A model generated the notes under the pieces. The model was not told the origin of the DNA, made no database searches, and saw nothing but the letters and a program-made list of their open reading frames with translations. This document shows, piece after piece, positions 54,143 to 64,000 of a DNA stretch of 64,000 bases (positions are counted from its first letter, which is position 1; each line of letters opens with the position of its first letter). Made by a program: the position numbers and the translations under genes. The DNA comes from Macrolepiota albuminosa (lineage: Eukaryota > Basidiomycota > Agaricomycetes > Agaricales > Agaricaceae): contig JAMWFC010000051.1 of assembly GCA_027475525.1 (NCBI GenBank), positions 62,001-126,000 on the forward strand. Direction: 5' to 3'.

Positions 54143-56134
54143 TCATCTCCTCGATGGCGCTGGAAAACACTTGCATGGTTTGTCGCTAATGTAAGGTCGC
54201 TTTCTTGGTCCCGGCTTCTGGAACCTTCCTCGAGGAAATGTCGGTACCGTTCTCCTGACTCCAGAATTGGGGTTGCTAATAGTTAGCGTCGTTTCATCCT
54301 CGGACATTGTTTTGACTACTGATCGCGCTAGCACATCGAAGGGCCTCCCCAATAATAAATCGTAGGCTGGCGATCTAAGTATGTGAATTTGCAGATAGAA
54401 CGTAAGATCGCCTATAGCACAGGGCACGTTCCGAGCCATCCCCAAGGATCGATCAATCGTGCCGTTAGCGCTCTGCATGTTAAGAATGATCGTTGGATCG
54501 TAAATGATACCCAGCTCGTTAGCGACGTCGGCAGCCATTGAAATAATTTGTGATCCGCTATCCACGATCGACTCTATTTTGCTTTTCCCATCAACTGTCA
54601 GCATAATTGAGCGAATCGCATGAGAGTCTTGGGCTACAGTTAAGATGGCAGGATTGTCACTAGATCTTAGCGATTTAAGGTAGGTTTCGACCGGGTCAAT
54701 GGACGTGGCTTCTTTAGGCGGTGCGACCTCTTCCTTGGTTTCCAGAGCTGCCATCTCGGTTATATATGCAAAACCAGGCAGCGCATTGTCGCATTCGTCC
54801 ACCGTCGCTACATTGTTAGCTACGTTTCGTCGAGGGGTAACCGCGGTACGCATCTGGTTCCTGACGTCTGGCGCCATGCTGCATAACTCTCCTACCGATA
54901 GCGTAACCTGACTTTGCATGATGCGATCAAAAACTAACTTAGACTTCTCCAGATCATATATAGGCGCTGTGGGTCGATATCCTCCCGTAGGTTTATCTGG
55001 CGCTCTGAAGTTACGATTAAGGGGCGGGGCGTAGTTGCCTCCGAGACCAGCGTAAGAATGTAGCGGTGGCTCTGGAATGGCCGGCGCCTTGGTTGCTTTG
55101 GATACTTTGTCGTTAGCGCTAGAGGTCGAGGCTGGTGCTGAGACGGGGCCTATTATTGCACCCGACGGTCTATAATCCTTTAAAGGCTGCTTGCCCTTTT
55201 TGATCTCCACCCCATCGAAGACCTGATTCTTTAGCGACTTCAGTTCCTTCTCTAGCGTCTCAATCCTCTCTTCACGGGACAGCGTGGGTCAGTCACTGAT
55301 AGCGTTTAGCTGGAGTACTTCGTGAATTAGTGCTTGTTGAGGAGTTGCCTCGGCTTTTTCCAGTTTATTCATGATGTTAGCAACTGCATTGTTAACGGCA
55401 TTCTCCAAATCCTCCTTCTTGACATACCTGTTACGGTCATTGGCAGCGCTAGGCGCTGGCGACTCTAGCTTGGGTGCCATTCCTCCATGGTCCGCACCAG
55501 GTCGCTGTAATGGTATACCCGTATCTGTGCCTTTTAATACCCACTTTCCTGCCTCAAAGACCTTTTCTATGTCATAGGGTTCCTCGGGGTGATGGTCATG
55601 TATAGTGATCTCCAAGCGTCGCGCAATCTTAGTCCATAACGAAGTCAGGAATCCTTGTTGAAACAAGCGGCGCTCCTCGTTCCCATATAATTTCCCATTT
55701 TGGACCAGCCATCTCGCTATCCGTTGGAAATCACGATAATAAGTCGATAACGCTCCTAGAGTATGGATTCCAGCCGCGAAGGTGTCCTGTACTAGCTTCT
55801 GGATTTCCATTACCGTATAACGCGTAGCTTCTTTGGCGCCAGGATATAAATGAATGATAGCCTTTTTCCATTCATCATAGGTAAAAGGCCTGGGCGCTGC
55901 GTCACTAGTAAGTCCTTGGAACTCCTTCAACCCTGTCCATGATTTGGCTGTGTTGTATGAGACGTATCTGGCGGCGTATTCCTTCACCTGTGTATTGTCG
56001 GTCACCCAGCAATTGCGTAGCAGATACTCCAACTCCTTGAAATACTGCGTTAGTTTGCGAGGCTTCGTTTCGTCCCATTTTGGCGACAAGAAGTGGTTTC
56101 GGGGTGGCATGCGCTGATTGTTCGGCTGATCCAT
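54143..56134 (-). pseudogene. gag: Element V gag-protease lacking the zinc knuckle
   Basis: ATG at 56134 (MDQPNNQRMPPRNHF). The capsid region is conserved with element II. At about 55350 an in-frame deletion joins MNKLEK to AEATPQQ, removing roughly 95 residues that in element II contain the CX2CX4HX6C knuckle. A TGA at 55289-55291 stands where element II has CGA. The protease DSGSQIISMA is intact. The 3' end overlaps pol in -1. Confidence 0.87.
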
Positions 56135-56497
56135 ACTGATAGGTGTGTTTGTCAAGGTAGGAAGAGTAGTGGTGCTCATGTTACTTAGCGTCGATGTCGT
56201 AGGTACCGGCTCAGTTGGCTCTGAGTTGCTAGGTTCTGGCGATAATAACCTAGATAACTCTTCTAGAGAAGTCAGCGGCGTATGGTTTTCGCCTGCTAAG
56301 TACTCAAATGGTCGGGAAAAAGGAAAAAAGCTTTCAGCTAAGCTGTCTGGGGCGGCTTCAAGCTCCTGATCCAAAGTCTGTCTCGGTAGCGCGCCTGGTA
56401 AGTGTGGTGAGTTGGTGGTACTTGGTTCAAACGTGCTCTCCAACAGGAGGCGGCGCTGTCGCTGGGCTTGAGTTTCCAGCAGAATTCTGTCTCAGAA
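56135..56497 (-). other. Element V gag leader, open without an ATG
   Basis: The gag frame is open upstream of the ATG and encodes a peptide very close to the element II leader (SPHLPGALPRQTLDQELE). Confidence 0.5.
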
Positions 56498-56519
56498 GAA
56501 CTCCTCGCGGTGGGCTCCA
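56498..56519 (-). promoter_or_regulatory. tRNA-type primer-binding site of element V
   Basis: TGGAGCCCACCGCGAGGAG on the minus strand, three bases after the 5' LTR. Confidence 0.72.
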
Positions 56520-57120
56520 AAATGATGACGCCAACTGTAGTTGGGTGCGCTGGACGTATACGCAGTACAACGCCGTCTCCAGCGCTTGGCGTGCGTAGTT
56601 GTGAGGAGTCCTGACAGGGTCCCGGTGTGCTCAAGTGGAGGTAGTAAAACAATGCGCTAGATTATAGCGCTTTGGAGGCTACCTGGCAGACGGTAAGCGT
56701 CGTAGTTTAGGCAAAGATATTGAAGAAAGGACAAATAGCGCAGCGTATTGTGCCCGTAGGTGGCACTGTAAACGATGAAGACGAGATAGACGAGGCTAGC
56801 GCCCGACTTAGTGACGAAGTCAAAGGAAGCTAGCGTGAGTTGAACGCTAAGTGTAACTGTGTGTTCAAGGGGTTACAATTCGTTGTTATATACGCAGCTA
56901 TTTTATATATTATGCGCTACCGTGTTTGCCAAGATACAAGTCCATCTGCGGCGCTACCTCCTAGCGCCTCTCCTCGTGGTTTTCTCTAACGGCGACCTGT
57001 CAACGGCAATTTTTTGCACATGGCTGACGGCAACCAATGGTGTTATGACCCACGGCGACCAGCGGCAACTCTATATTGACTTAGAATTGTATGAGTCTGC
57101 TCACTTTTACTATAACTCCG

Positions 57121-57274
57121 ATTGGCCAGGCTGTTCTGGGGTATGGTCGGAAAATCCTCAACAGACGCTGTGAGCGCTAATGTCAGCGCTACTCATTATT
57201 GGCCAGGCTGTTCTGGGGTATGGTCGGAAAATCCTCAACAGACGCTGTGAGCGCTAATGTCAGCGCTACTCATT
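57121..57274. repeat. 77 bp tandem artefact 23
   Basis: Period 77, in the right LTR of element V; absent from the left LTR. Confidence 0.9.
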
Positions 57275-57287
57275 GTATCAGTTCCTG

Positions 57288-57442
57288 GCAGGTCCAGATG
57301 TTGGATTTAAGTATATCCAGTGCCGCCGTCATTGATCCTTTTAGACTTCTGATTGAAGTGCCTCGCAGGTCCAGATGTTGGATTTAAGTATATCCAGTGC
57401 CGCCGTCATTGATCCTTTTAGACTTCTGATTGAAGTGCCTCG
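57288..57442. repeat. 77 bp tandem artefact 24
   Basis: Period 77, in the right LTR of element V; absent from the left LTR. Confidence 0.9.
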
Positions 57443-57741
57443 TCCAAATGGCAGCGCCTGCTGCTGGCTCCTTCTGGAAGTAATCGGGGTTTAGTTAGAG
57501 TCCTCTCCCGCCGTCATGTTAGCGCTATACGTTATGAGCCTCCTTTGTCCTTGGGATAGGTGAATGGAGTGTGCTGCAGGCTTGGTAGCTAGGGGTTAGG
57601 ATAAATGTCTAAATCCTGTAGTAGTTTACCGGAGCCAGAGCTGCTCTATATTCCCAACTGGTCGCTAGAGTCCTGAGTATGTCAAGTGTCGGTTGGCCTA
57701 TAATGTTCCTTGATGCGCTCAGTCCAAGTAGAAGCCTATCA

Positions 57742-57745
57742 GTGC
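57742..57745. repeat. TSD of element V, right copy (GTGC)
   Basis: Pairs with GCGC at 43697-43700, one CpG transition apart. Confidence 0.75.
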
Positions 57746-59017
57746 TAAGTGAATGTTGGAGTTGTTGGGATGGGTCGTCGGTAAGCCGTTTACGAGTCGC
57801 CAGTCTTTGGGGCCTTTGATGCCGACATCATCAATGAAGCTAAGGACATTATGCAGTATCTCGGGTTGGAGGATGAAAGTGATGTCGTCATGAAAGATAG
57901 GGACTGAGTTTGTCCAGCCCATTGGTAAGGTGACTAGACGCAAGGCGCCAAACGGAGTTTGAAAAGTGGTAAGATCCCGGGAAGAAGGGTGTATTAGGCG
58001 TTTGTCGTAGCCAACGTAGAGGTCAAGGGTGGCGCCACAAATATGCCCAGCAAAGGACTCGGCAACGTGGTCAGGGAAAGGCGGTATGCCAGAGTGTCAT
58101 ATGGTAACTCTATTCAGCGGCTTGAGACTGTGAACTATGCGTAGATTGCCGTTCTTTTTGAGGACACAAAACCACCGGGAGCGGTAAGAGCTATTAGAGG
58201 GTTCGTAGACGCCAGCCTTGATCTTGGTCCTAATGATTTGGCAGACCTCGGCTTCAATTCCAGGCAGTAACAGTCGGTTGTGCTCAGTCTATGGCACGTG
58301 AGGAATGGTCAGGATTACAACAGGCGGGAGGAAATCTGTACATAGACTGCCGCGTTCCGAGTCCTCCCAAGCAAAGGCTTTATCTTGCTTAGCGACGAGA
58401 TCGGTAAGGACATTCAACTCATCTTTTGTCAAAAATCCTGTGTCATGTTCCTTCGCGAATTGTTGTTGGCATTCCGCGGTAAAACATCCTGTGGGCTGGA
58501 AGGTTGGTGGATTTGGTGATAAGGTTGGCATATCAGCAAGAGGGTCGCCAATGATTTGGCGCTCAATTCTAAACGTCTCGGGAGAGTGCGTGGCAACAGG
58601 TTTTGTTTTAAGCACAACTGGCTTATATTTCTTTTTGACTTGAACCCCTTTCCTTTTGGGAGCGTTAGCTTGGTTATATACAGAGGTGGAAAGGGGAATT
58701 GTAGCCTGTGGAGCGGCAAGTCCAAGAACGGCAGGAGACGAGGCTCCGGGAAGGGTAGTGAGATAAGTATCAGTAGACGCAATGTTTTGAAAGGATTCGG
58801 AAGCGGTAAGGTACAAGTACGCTAGAGCGGAGTCAGTAATGTTTTGGTTTTTCTGGGAAAGCTCAGCGTTGGTAGCGGATAGAGTAGTTAAAACCTCTTC
58901 GTCAAGAAAAGTGGTAGACACAACATTTACAAGACCAGTAGAATGGTCATATTCCAGCGTTAGCACCACATCTCTGTGATCGTCACCAATCACCTCCTTG
59001 ATGGTCTGTGAAAACAC
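57746..59017 (-). pseudogene. pol: Element III pol, N-terminal part and RT
   Basis: It starts in the gag overlap (MFSQTIKEVIGDDH...) and runs through the linker (KRKGVQVKKKYKP) into RT up to FIDDVGIKGPKDWRL, where element V is inserted. The frame is broken near 58289 (Trp-to-stop type change in VPWTEHN) and elsewhere. It is closely related to element I but carries many C-to-T/G-to-A changes. Confidence 0.85.
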
Positions 59018-61287
59018 CGGTGGGGAGGCTTGTTGGCGTGTTGGTCGGTAAACTCTGGGGGCTTAGCGCGGGCACCTTTTTGTTGTCCCCTAGAGAACAT
59101 TGGCACCGTTCGTTGGATTCCAGAATTTGGGTCACTAATAGTTAAGGTTGTCTCGTCGTTGGTAACAGTCTTGACGACTGATCGTGCCAAGACGTCAAAG
59201 GGTCTGCCAAGTAGTAGGTCGTATGCCAGGGAACGTAAGATGTGTATTTGGAGGTAAAACGTGATGTTGCCAAGGGTGCAAGGCACATTCTTGGCGAGGC
59301 CTAGGGATCTGTCCACCATACCGTTAGCGCTCTGCATGTTTAGTATAACTGTATGGTCATAAATGAGACCCAAATCGTTAGCGACTTCGGCTGCCATAGA
59401 AATAATTTGAGACCCGCTATCCACGATTGCCTCTACCTCATGCTTGTTGTCTACTGTTAGCGCTACTGAGCAGATAGCGTGCAATTCTTGAGCAACGGTA
59501 AGGATTGCGGAGTCTTCTCCATGGTATACTGACTTAAGATAGGTCTCTACTGGGTCCACAGAGGTGGCATTAGCGATGGTGTCGGCAGGAGGCTCGTCGG
59601 TGTCCAAAGAGTCGATGGTAACGGAAAAACCAGGGAGCGCGTTGTCGAGTTCATCAACCTCAGCAACGGTTGTCACCAAGGGTCGTCAAGGAGTAACTGC
59701 CGTCTTGACTTGGTTGCAAACATTGGGAGCAATACTGCAAAGTTCTTCTACTGACAAGGTGACGGCGGTTTTCATAATGCGGTTGAAGACGTGGTTGGAT
59801 TTCTCTATGTCGAAAATTGGCGCGGTAGGTCGGTAGCCACCCTCAGGACATTTCTCGGGAGCGGCAAAGTTTTGTTGTGCGGGAGCATGATAACGGTCAG
59901 GAATCCCTGAGTAGGGATGTAAAGGCGGCAAGGGCGTTTCAGGAGCGGTGGCGGTCGACGATAGTTCTGGAGTGGTAGCTGGTGGAGCAGCAGGAGCGGG
60001 AGTCGGTAACTTGCTAGCGGGAGGCATTGGCTTGTATCCTTTAAAAGGCTGTTTGGGCTGCTTAACTTCAACCCCATCAAAGACCTGATTTTTAAACGAA
60101 TCCAATTCCTGTTGGAGCTTGGCGATACGTTCTTCCCGCAAGAAAGTAGGATGGTCACCAACGCTGTCAAAGTGTAAGACCTCGTGGATCATTTGCTGTT
60201 GGGTCGCCTGTTCAGGGTCGGGGTTGGCGTTACCAGAAAGCATGCCAGTAAAGATTTGTCCTGGGTTGCGCCTATGCCATTTATCAACTCGTTCCTGGAA
60301 GGACTTCTTGTCTGGGTAGTTGGGGATGGTGGTGCCAGTGGTGAGGACTATCTTGCCGTCAATAGCCCTTCAAACTCTTCCTTGCTGAATGTAATTTTCT
60401 AGGGTCGCGCAGCATCCTCTAGTCATAGTGTGGCCAATTTCCCCACAGAAGTGGCAAGGGCCAGATGCAGGTACATTAGCAGGTTGGTTAGCGAGATTGG
60501 TGGTAATCATAGTTTCAATACGAGTCATGGCGGAAGCGACAGCAGCGGTAACGGCAGCGTTGAGATCCTCCTTCTTAACGAAGTCGGCAGGAGGGGGCGG
60601 GATGGGAATGATACCGTTAGTTCGCTCAGGTGGTGGGCTCGTCCTAGCGCGTTGCAGTCCAACGCCAGTGTCCGTTCCCTTGAGAACCCATTTACCGGCT
60701 TCAAAGACGTCGGCAACGTTATAGGGCTCGTCTGGATGATGGGCCTGATGAACTATCTCTAGGCGGCAAGCAATGCAAGTCCAAAGTGAATTCGGGATGC
60801 CTTGTTGGAATAGGCGACGTTCCTCGTTAATGTATAGCTTGCCGTTTTGTACTAACCACCTAGCGATCTTTTGGAATTTGCGGTAATACGTAGAGAATGC
60901 GCCAAGAGACGATGTACCGCTGTCAAATGATTCCTGTACTAGTTTCTGCAGCTTGTTTACCGAGTATTGGGTAGCCTCTTCAGTGCCAGGGTATAACTGA
61001 ATCACTGCCGTCTTCCAGCCTTCATACAAAGCGCCTTGGGCTAGAACGGGTGGGGCGGCAGGAACAAAGGCGGCAAACTTGGCAAGTCCTGTCCACGTCT
61101 CTGCCGTGTTATACGACACGTACCTTGCCGCGTACTCTTTCATCTGCGTGTGGTCGGTAATGCCACAATCCCTGAATAAATACTCTAATTCCTTGAAATA
61201 CTGGGAGAGCTCCTGTGGCTTGGACTCATCCCATTTTGGTGCCGAGAAGTGGTTACATGGCGGCATGCGCTGAACTTGTTGTTCCAT
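58990..61287 (-). pseudogene. gag: Element III gag-protease
   Basis: Starts MEQQVQRMPPCNHF at 61287. The zinc knuckle CHFCGEIGHTMTRGCC keeps spacing, and the protease DSGSQIISMA is present. Stops split it into blocks 61287-60370, 60243-59686 and 59679-58990, and several Arg codons of element I read Cys, Gln or stop. At 60361-60420 most CpG of element I (29581-29640) read TpG or CpA. Inactive by decay, not by insertion. Confidence 0.87.
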
Positions 61288-61642
61288 GGCGATGGTGGTA
61301 CTGAGTTCGGTTAGCGGTTGTGGAGAAGGAGTTCTAGAGATTGGCGACGGAGTAAGAGAAATGAGTTGAGAAAGAGGCGTTAGCGGAGTAATGGGGGTGA
61401 CTGGTTGCGGTACGGTAAATGGCGACGCTAAGGGGTCGTTGGCGCTATAATTGAGGGAATGCGGGAAGAGATCAGGAAATGCGTCTACAGTGGCGTTCTG
61501 TAGTTCCTGTGCAAGAGAGAGACCCGGTAAGGCACCAGGTGGTTGTGGAGTTGATGGGTGGGAAGGAGCTATGCCTTCTGCCGACTGTTCTAGCAGGTGG
61601 CACCTATGCTGGAGACGGGTTTCTGGCGGAATTCTGCCCTAG
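61288..61642 (-). other. Element III gag leader
   Basis: Homologous to 30518-30872 of element I; the gag frame is open and encodes a similar peptide (LLEQSAEG, PGALPGLSLAQEL). Confidence 0.45.
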
Positions 61643-61664
61643 AAATCCCTCACGGTGGGCTCCA
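61643..61664 (-). promoter_or_regulatory. tRNA-type primer-binding site of element III
   Basis: TGGAGCCCACCGTGAGG on the minus strand; one CpG of the element I site has decayed. Confidence 0.68.
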
Positions 61665-61667
61665 ATT

Positions 61668-62594
61668 TAATGATGCCCAAAGTTTGGTCAGGAACAAATA
61701 TAGTTATAGTGTTACCGTACCAATTGCTTGCGTTGGGCACGCTATAAATAATGTGAGGAGTCCCGGGCAGGTCCCAGAGAACGTGCCTATGAAAATGAGA
61801 AAAAGTCGGTAAGGGGGTCGGCAAGCATAACGCGCTAAGGTAAAGCGCCTATGAAGGGAGCGGTAAGTGAACACGGCAATGTGAGTGGCAAGAGCGCGGT
61901 AAGCTTAGCGAAGTCTAAGCGTCGTAAATGCCTGCCGTAGCTGCAAGGTGTGAATAGGTCAAAAGCTAGCAATAGTCTGCAACTGCCGACGAGCGCGACG
62001 TTGCTGACCGTAAATGAAATCTCGAGTGTAAGGGAGGCTAACAAAAGGGGAGCAGGAAACTCTGGTCTATTGTTCGATGTACAAGTCGGTAAGTACTTTT
62101 ATACTACAATGAGTTCACCGTCGCCAGTGGCCAATGACGCCAAAGTGCGGTAAACTAGAAAATTTTATAGGGGTAGCTCCAACGGTTTCAGATCCCTACC
62201 GTCCATTCAAGAACCTTAGCGACGCCAGGCAGCAGATCGTGAAGCTAAACCATCAATCCATCATCCTTCTGTTTGTCAGAGCACCTAAGCAATGTCAGGC
62301 GCCAGATCGAGGCGCTAAGCGGTGTCAGACGCCAAGGTCAAATGCCAAGCTGTCTGTCAGTTTTTGATAAATCATCAGGCTTCTCGCTAAGCACTGTCGT
62401 CACTGACTGATGCCATCTGTCAATTGTCATTCTGTCTGCCGTCGGCGCTATCACTGATTGGATCTGCTTCTTGCTGTGCACGGCCGTCAAATATTGCCAA
62501 AATTGGTTAGTTAGTGCGCGCTAAGGTACCCCGAGCCCATGCCGCGTTGCCATAGCCTGCCGTTGATGCGCTGATCCTGTATGGGGTCCTATCA
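61668..62594 (-). repeat. Element III 5' LTR
   Basis: 927 bp. The first bases read TAATGATGCCC where element I has TGATGACGCCC. It ends GGGGTCCTATCA. It is the uninterrupted partner of the LTR split by element II. Confidence 0.93.
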
Positions 62595-63358
62595 GCATCA
62601 CTCCCCCAACGGCCACCCCTGCTTCCATGCCATACAGTGCGCCCTCCATAACGCCAAAACGGAGCAGCGCTCATGGTTGAGGCGACATGCCTTGCACACC
62701 AATGAGTCCCTCCGAGACAATGGGCTGGGGGCCTCGAAAAGGCATGGCACCGTCCGACGAGCACAATGCACACACTGGGTCAATGTTAGCAGTGGCCACA
62801 AGGTACAACGTCACTTACCGGCCCGTTGCTGATGCACCACGCATTGGTGGGCAACCCCCAGGGCCTCTCAAGGGCCTGCTCAAACGACGACTGCAACACG
62901 ACTGCTCACGGGATACATAGGTCCTCCGGAACTGTCGATATGGTACCAGGGGCCATCTCTGACCGACAAAAACGAGGGGTGGCCAGACGAGGGCGAGGTG
63001 AGGGAGGAGGACGGGGAGGCCGGACAGTCATCCGCGCAACAGTGGGCACGGGATGACTGGAGCCCGGCTGAGGAATCAACCCAGGAACCAACGCCGGGAG
63101 ACTGGCCGGGTCTGCCTCAGTCTCCGGCAGGCGACTGGGCCCCACCTCCGGGGCAGGTGCGTTTTGTTGTTCTAAAACAGGGAGGTTGATTGTGCCAAGC
63201 AAGAACACGTGAATGCACCTATGTTGCTGGAAGAGCGCCGCAATGCGCTCCTGATCCAGGCGGCGCCTATACCGGGCGTCCTGGGCCTCCCACGTGACAA
63301 GGGGTGCAACTTCGTCAGTAGGCGGGGGCATCGGGGAATGCATCGGCATACGCGACAT
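62595..63358 (-). pseudogene. Element VI antisense accessory gene, 5' part (exons 1-3)
   Basis: ATG at 63358 (MSRMPMHSPMPPPTDEVAPL). Exons: 63358-63223, 63171-62819, and 62774 down to the element III junction. The first intron donor reads AT where element IV has GT, so splicing is doubtful. Exon 2 contains a Pro/Arg tract and a TGA at 62906-62908 where element IV has Trp. Exon 3 starts with cysteines CX2CX6CX15CX2CX6C (62774-62664; CKACRLNHERC), as in element IV. It continues at 1063. Confidence 0.75.
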
Positions 63359-63485
63359 GGTTGAGTTTGATGGTAAAATTTTTTTCAATATGTGGCAGGT
63401 CAGGTGCCGGATCCCACGGTTGGACCCCGGTCCGAACCACCGGCTATGCGCGCCTCGGAGGGTCTTGGCGCTGAGGGGGGGGTGA

Positions 63486-64000
63486 TGTCACGACCCCTCC
63501 CCTCTGGACCCGCCCCGGGACACCTCCGGAACACCATCCAGGACCCTCCCTTTGACCCCACAGGACACGCCCCGCCATCACAACTACCGACACCGCCATC
63601 ACGTGCATCAAGGACCGCCATCAGCTGCCACCAGCCCCGATCAACGATTGGATCACGCAACTCGCCTCCGGCCATCACGCATCACGCATCACAGCTCCCT
63701 CCGCACCTATTGATCGCATGCCCCACACGCGCGATCCAAGTATACAGTCCCTGCCCACTACTCAATGACTCCCGGAACCCATCCCAGACACCCCAGAACC
63801 CAAGACCCGGTCCCATAGTACTTATAGCACAGTTCCCCGTTGTATTCGCTAGTCTTGATATTACACTGTTACACTGTTTACGTTTGCTTTACTTGGATTG
63901 TTGCGTGCCCTCTGTTTGACTGGTACGCATTGACTGGCACGCTTTGACTGGCACGCTTGAATACTCGCGTGCTCTAAAGATTGGTACGCACTTCACAACT
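63486..64000 (+). repeat. Element VI 3' LTR (truncated by window end)
   Basis: It starts TGTCACGACC after a G-rich polypurine tract. It contains the self-primer AGTCTTGATATTA (63851-63863) and TTGACTGGCACGC repeats. It is homologous to 32362-32870. Confidence 0.92.

Larger units (their letters stand above)
49517..54176 (-). pseudogene. pol: Element V pol, interrupted by a solo LTR
   Basis: RT (FIDDVGVKGP), RNase H (AVDTSYIAVG) and integrase (HDDLGHRG and CHLC, YIDTMHMP with Asp, TDNGAP, NGIVERPH) are all recognisable and end at TAA 49517-49519. Stops: TGA at 51496-51498 and 49889-49891, both where element II has CGA. The 77 bp artefact at 50167-50320 breaks the integrase. The family C solo LTR at 52864-53730 splits the N-terminal part before RT. 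The gag overlap and -1 frame are as in the other elements. Confidence 0.88.
43701..57741 (-). mobile_element. Element V, family B Ty3/gypsy retrotransposon
   Basis: Minus sense: 5' LTR 56523-57741, primer-binding site 56498-56519, gag 54143-56134, pol 49517-54176 (interrupted by a solo LTR at 52864-53730), three plus-strand accessory genes (44919-47433, 47961-48472, 48712-49374), hairpin and polypurine tract, 3' LTR 43701-44772. It is inserted in the pol of element III. Gag and pol have CGA-to-TGA stops and gag has lost its zinc knuckle, yet accessory gene 1 is open throughout. Confidence 0.95.
56523..57741 (-). repeat. Element V 5' LTR
   Basis: It contains two 77 bp artefacts (57121-57274, 57288-57442); without them it is 1065 bp against 1072 bp in the left LTR. 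Confidence 0.93.
1068..62594 (-). mobile_element. Element III, family A Ty3/gypsy retrotransposon, host of four nested elements
   Basis: It is bounded by two 927 bp LTRs: the left one is 1068-1883 plus 15788-15898, the right one 61668-62594. Its sense strand is minus: 5' LTR at right, primer-binding site at 61643-61664, gag 58990-61287, then pol in four pieces (57746-59017, 43171-43700, 31850-32356, 18812-20342), antisense accessory gene 16069-18476, and 3' LTR. Elements II, I, IV and V interrupt it. With these removed the remaining element is about 11 kb. Many CpG-type transitions and stops show it is an old, inactive copy. Confidence 0.93.
62595..64000 (+). mobile_element. Element VI, family C chromovirus, right remnant
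   Basis: It continues element VI after element III: antisense accessory gene, polypurine tract, and 3' LTR from 63486 to the end of the window. Confidence 0.85.

Noticed and set aside
1..64000. Host genes, tRNA or rRNA genes
   Set aside because: All recognisable coding sequence belongs to the nested elements; no tRNA fold or rRNA segment was noticed. The tRNA-like sequences after the LTRs are primer-binding sites only.

Overview
The window is a fungal, most likely basidiomycete (Agaricomycetes), transposon nest with no recognisable host gene. The basis is wall-to-wall Ty3/gypsy LTR retrotransposons plus 46-58 bp introns with GTRAGT-type donors. Species cannot be named from the sequence.

Six LTR retrotransposons and one solo LTR are nested. 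Element VI (chromovirus family C, + sense) is outermost: 1-1067 and 62595-64000. Element III (family A, - sense, 1068-62594) sits inside the antisense accessory gene of VI. Four elements sit inside III: II (family B, +, 1884-15783) in its left LTR, and I (family A, -, 20343-31849), IV (family C, +, 32362-43165) and V (family B, -, 43701-57741) in its pol gene. A family C solo LTR (52864-53730) sits in the pol of V. LTR ends, target-site duplications (TSDs) and interrupted reading frames agree at every junction. Family A/B TSDs are 4 bp with a central CG; family C TSDs are 5 bp.

Families A and B have a tRNA-type primer-binding site, a Gag-protease frame, and a pol frame (RT, RNase H, integrase) in -1 relative to gag. 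Family C (element IV) is a self-primed chromovirus with a chromodomain and two tandem protease domains. All three families carry, between pol and the 3' LTR and on the opposite strand, a spliced accessory gene. Its product has a Zn2Cys6-like six-cysteine cluster, a basic Ser/Pro tract and a C-terminal predicted coiled coil. A phase-0 intron lies directly before the first cysteine in all copies. Family B adds two smaller antisense genes. The copy in element V is fully open across six exons (748 residues).

The assembly is visibly imperfect: 24 tandem duplications, all with period 77, break many frames and are almost certainly contig-overlap artefacts. True decay is also present, mostly as CpG transitions (CGA to TGA stops), and looks strongest in the outer elements.
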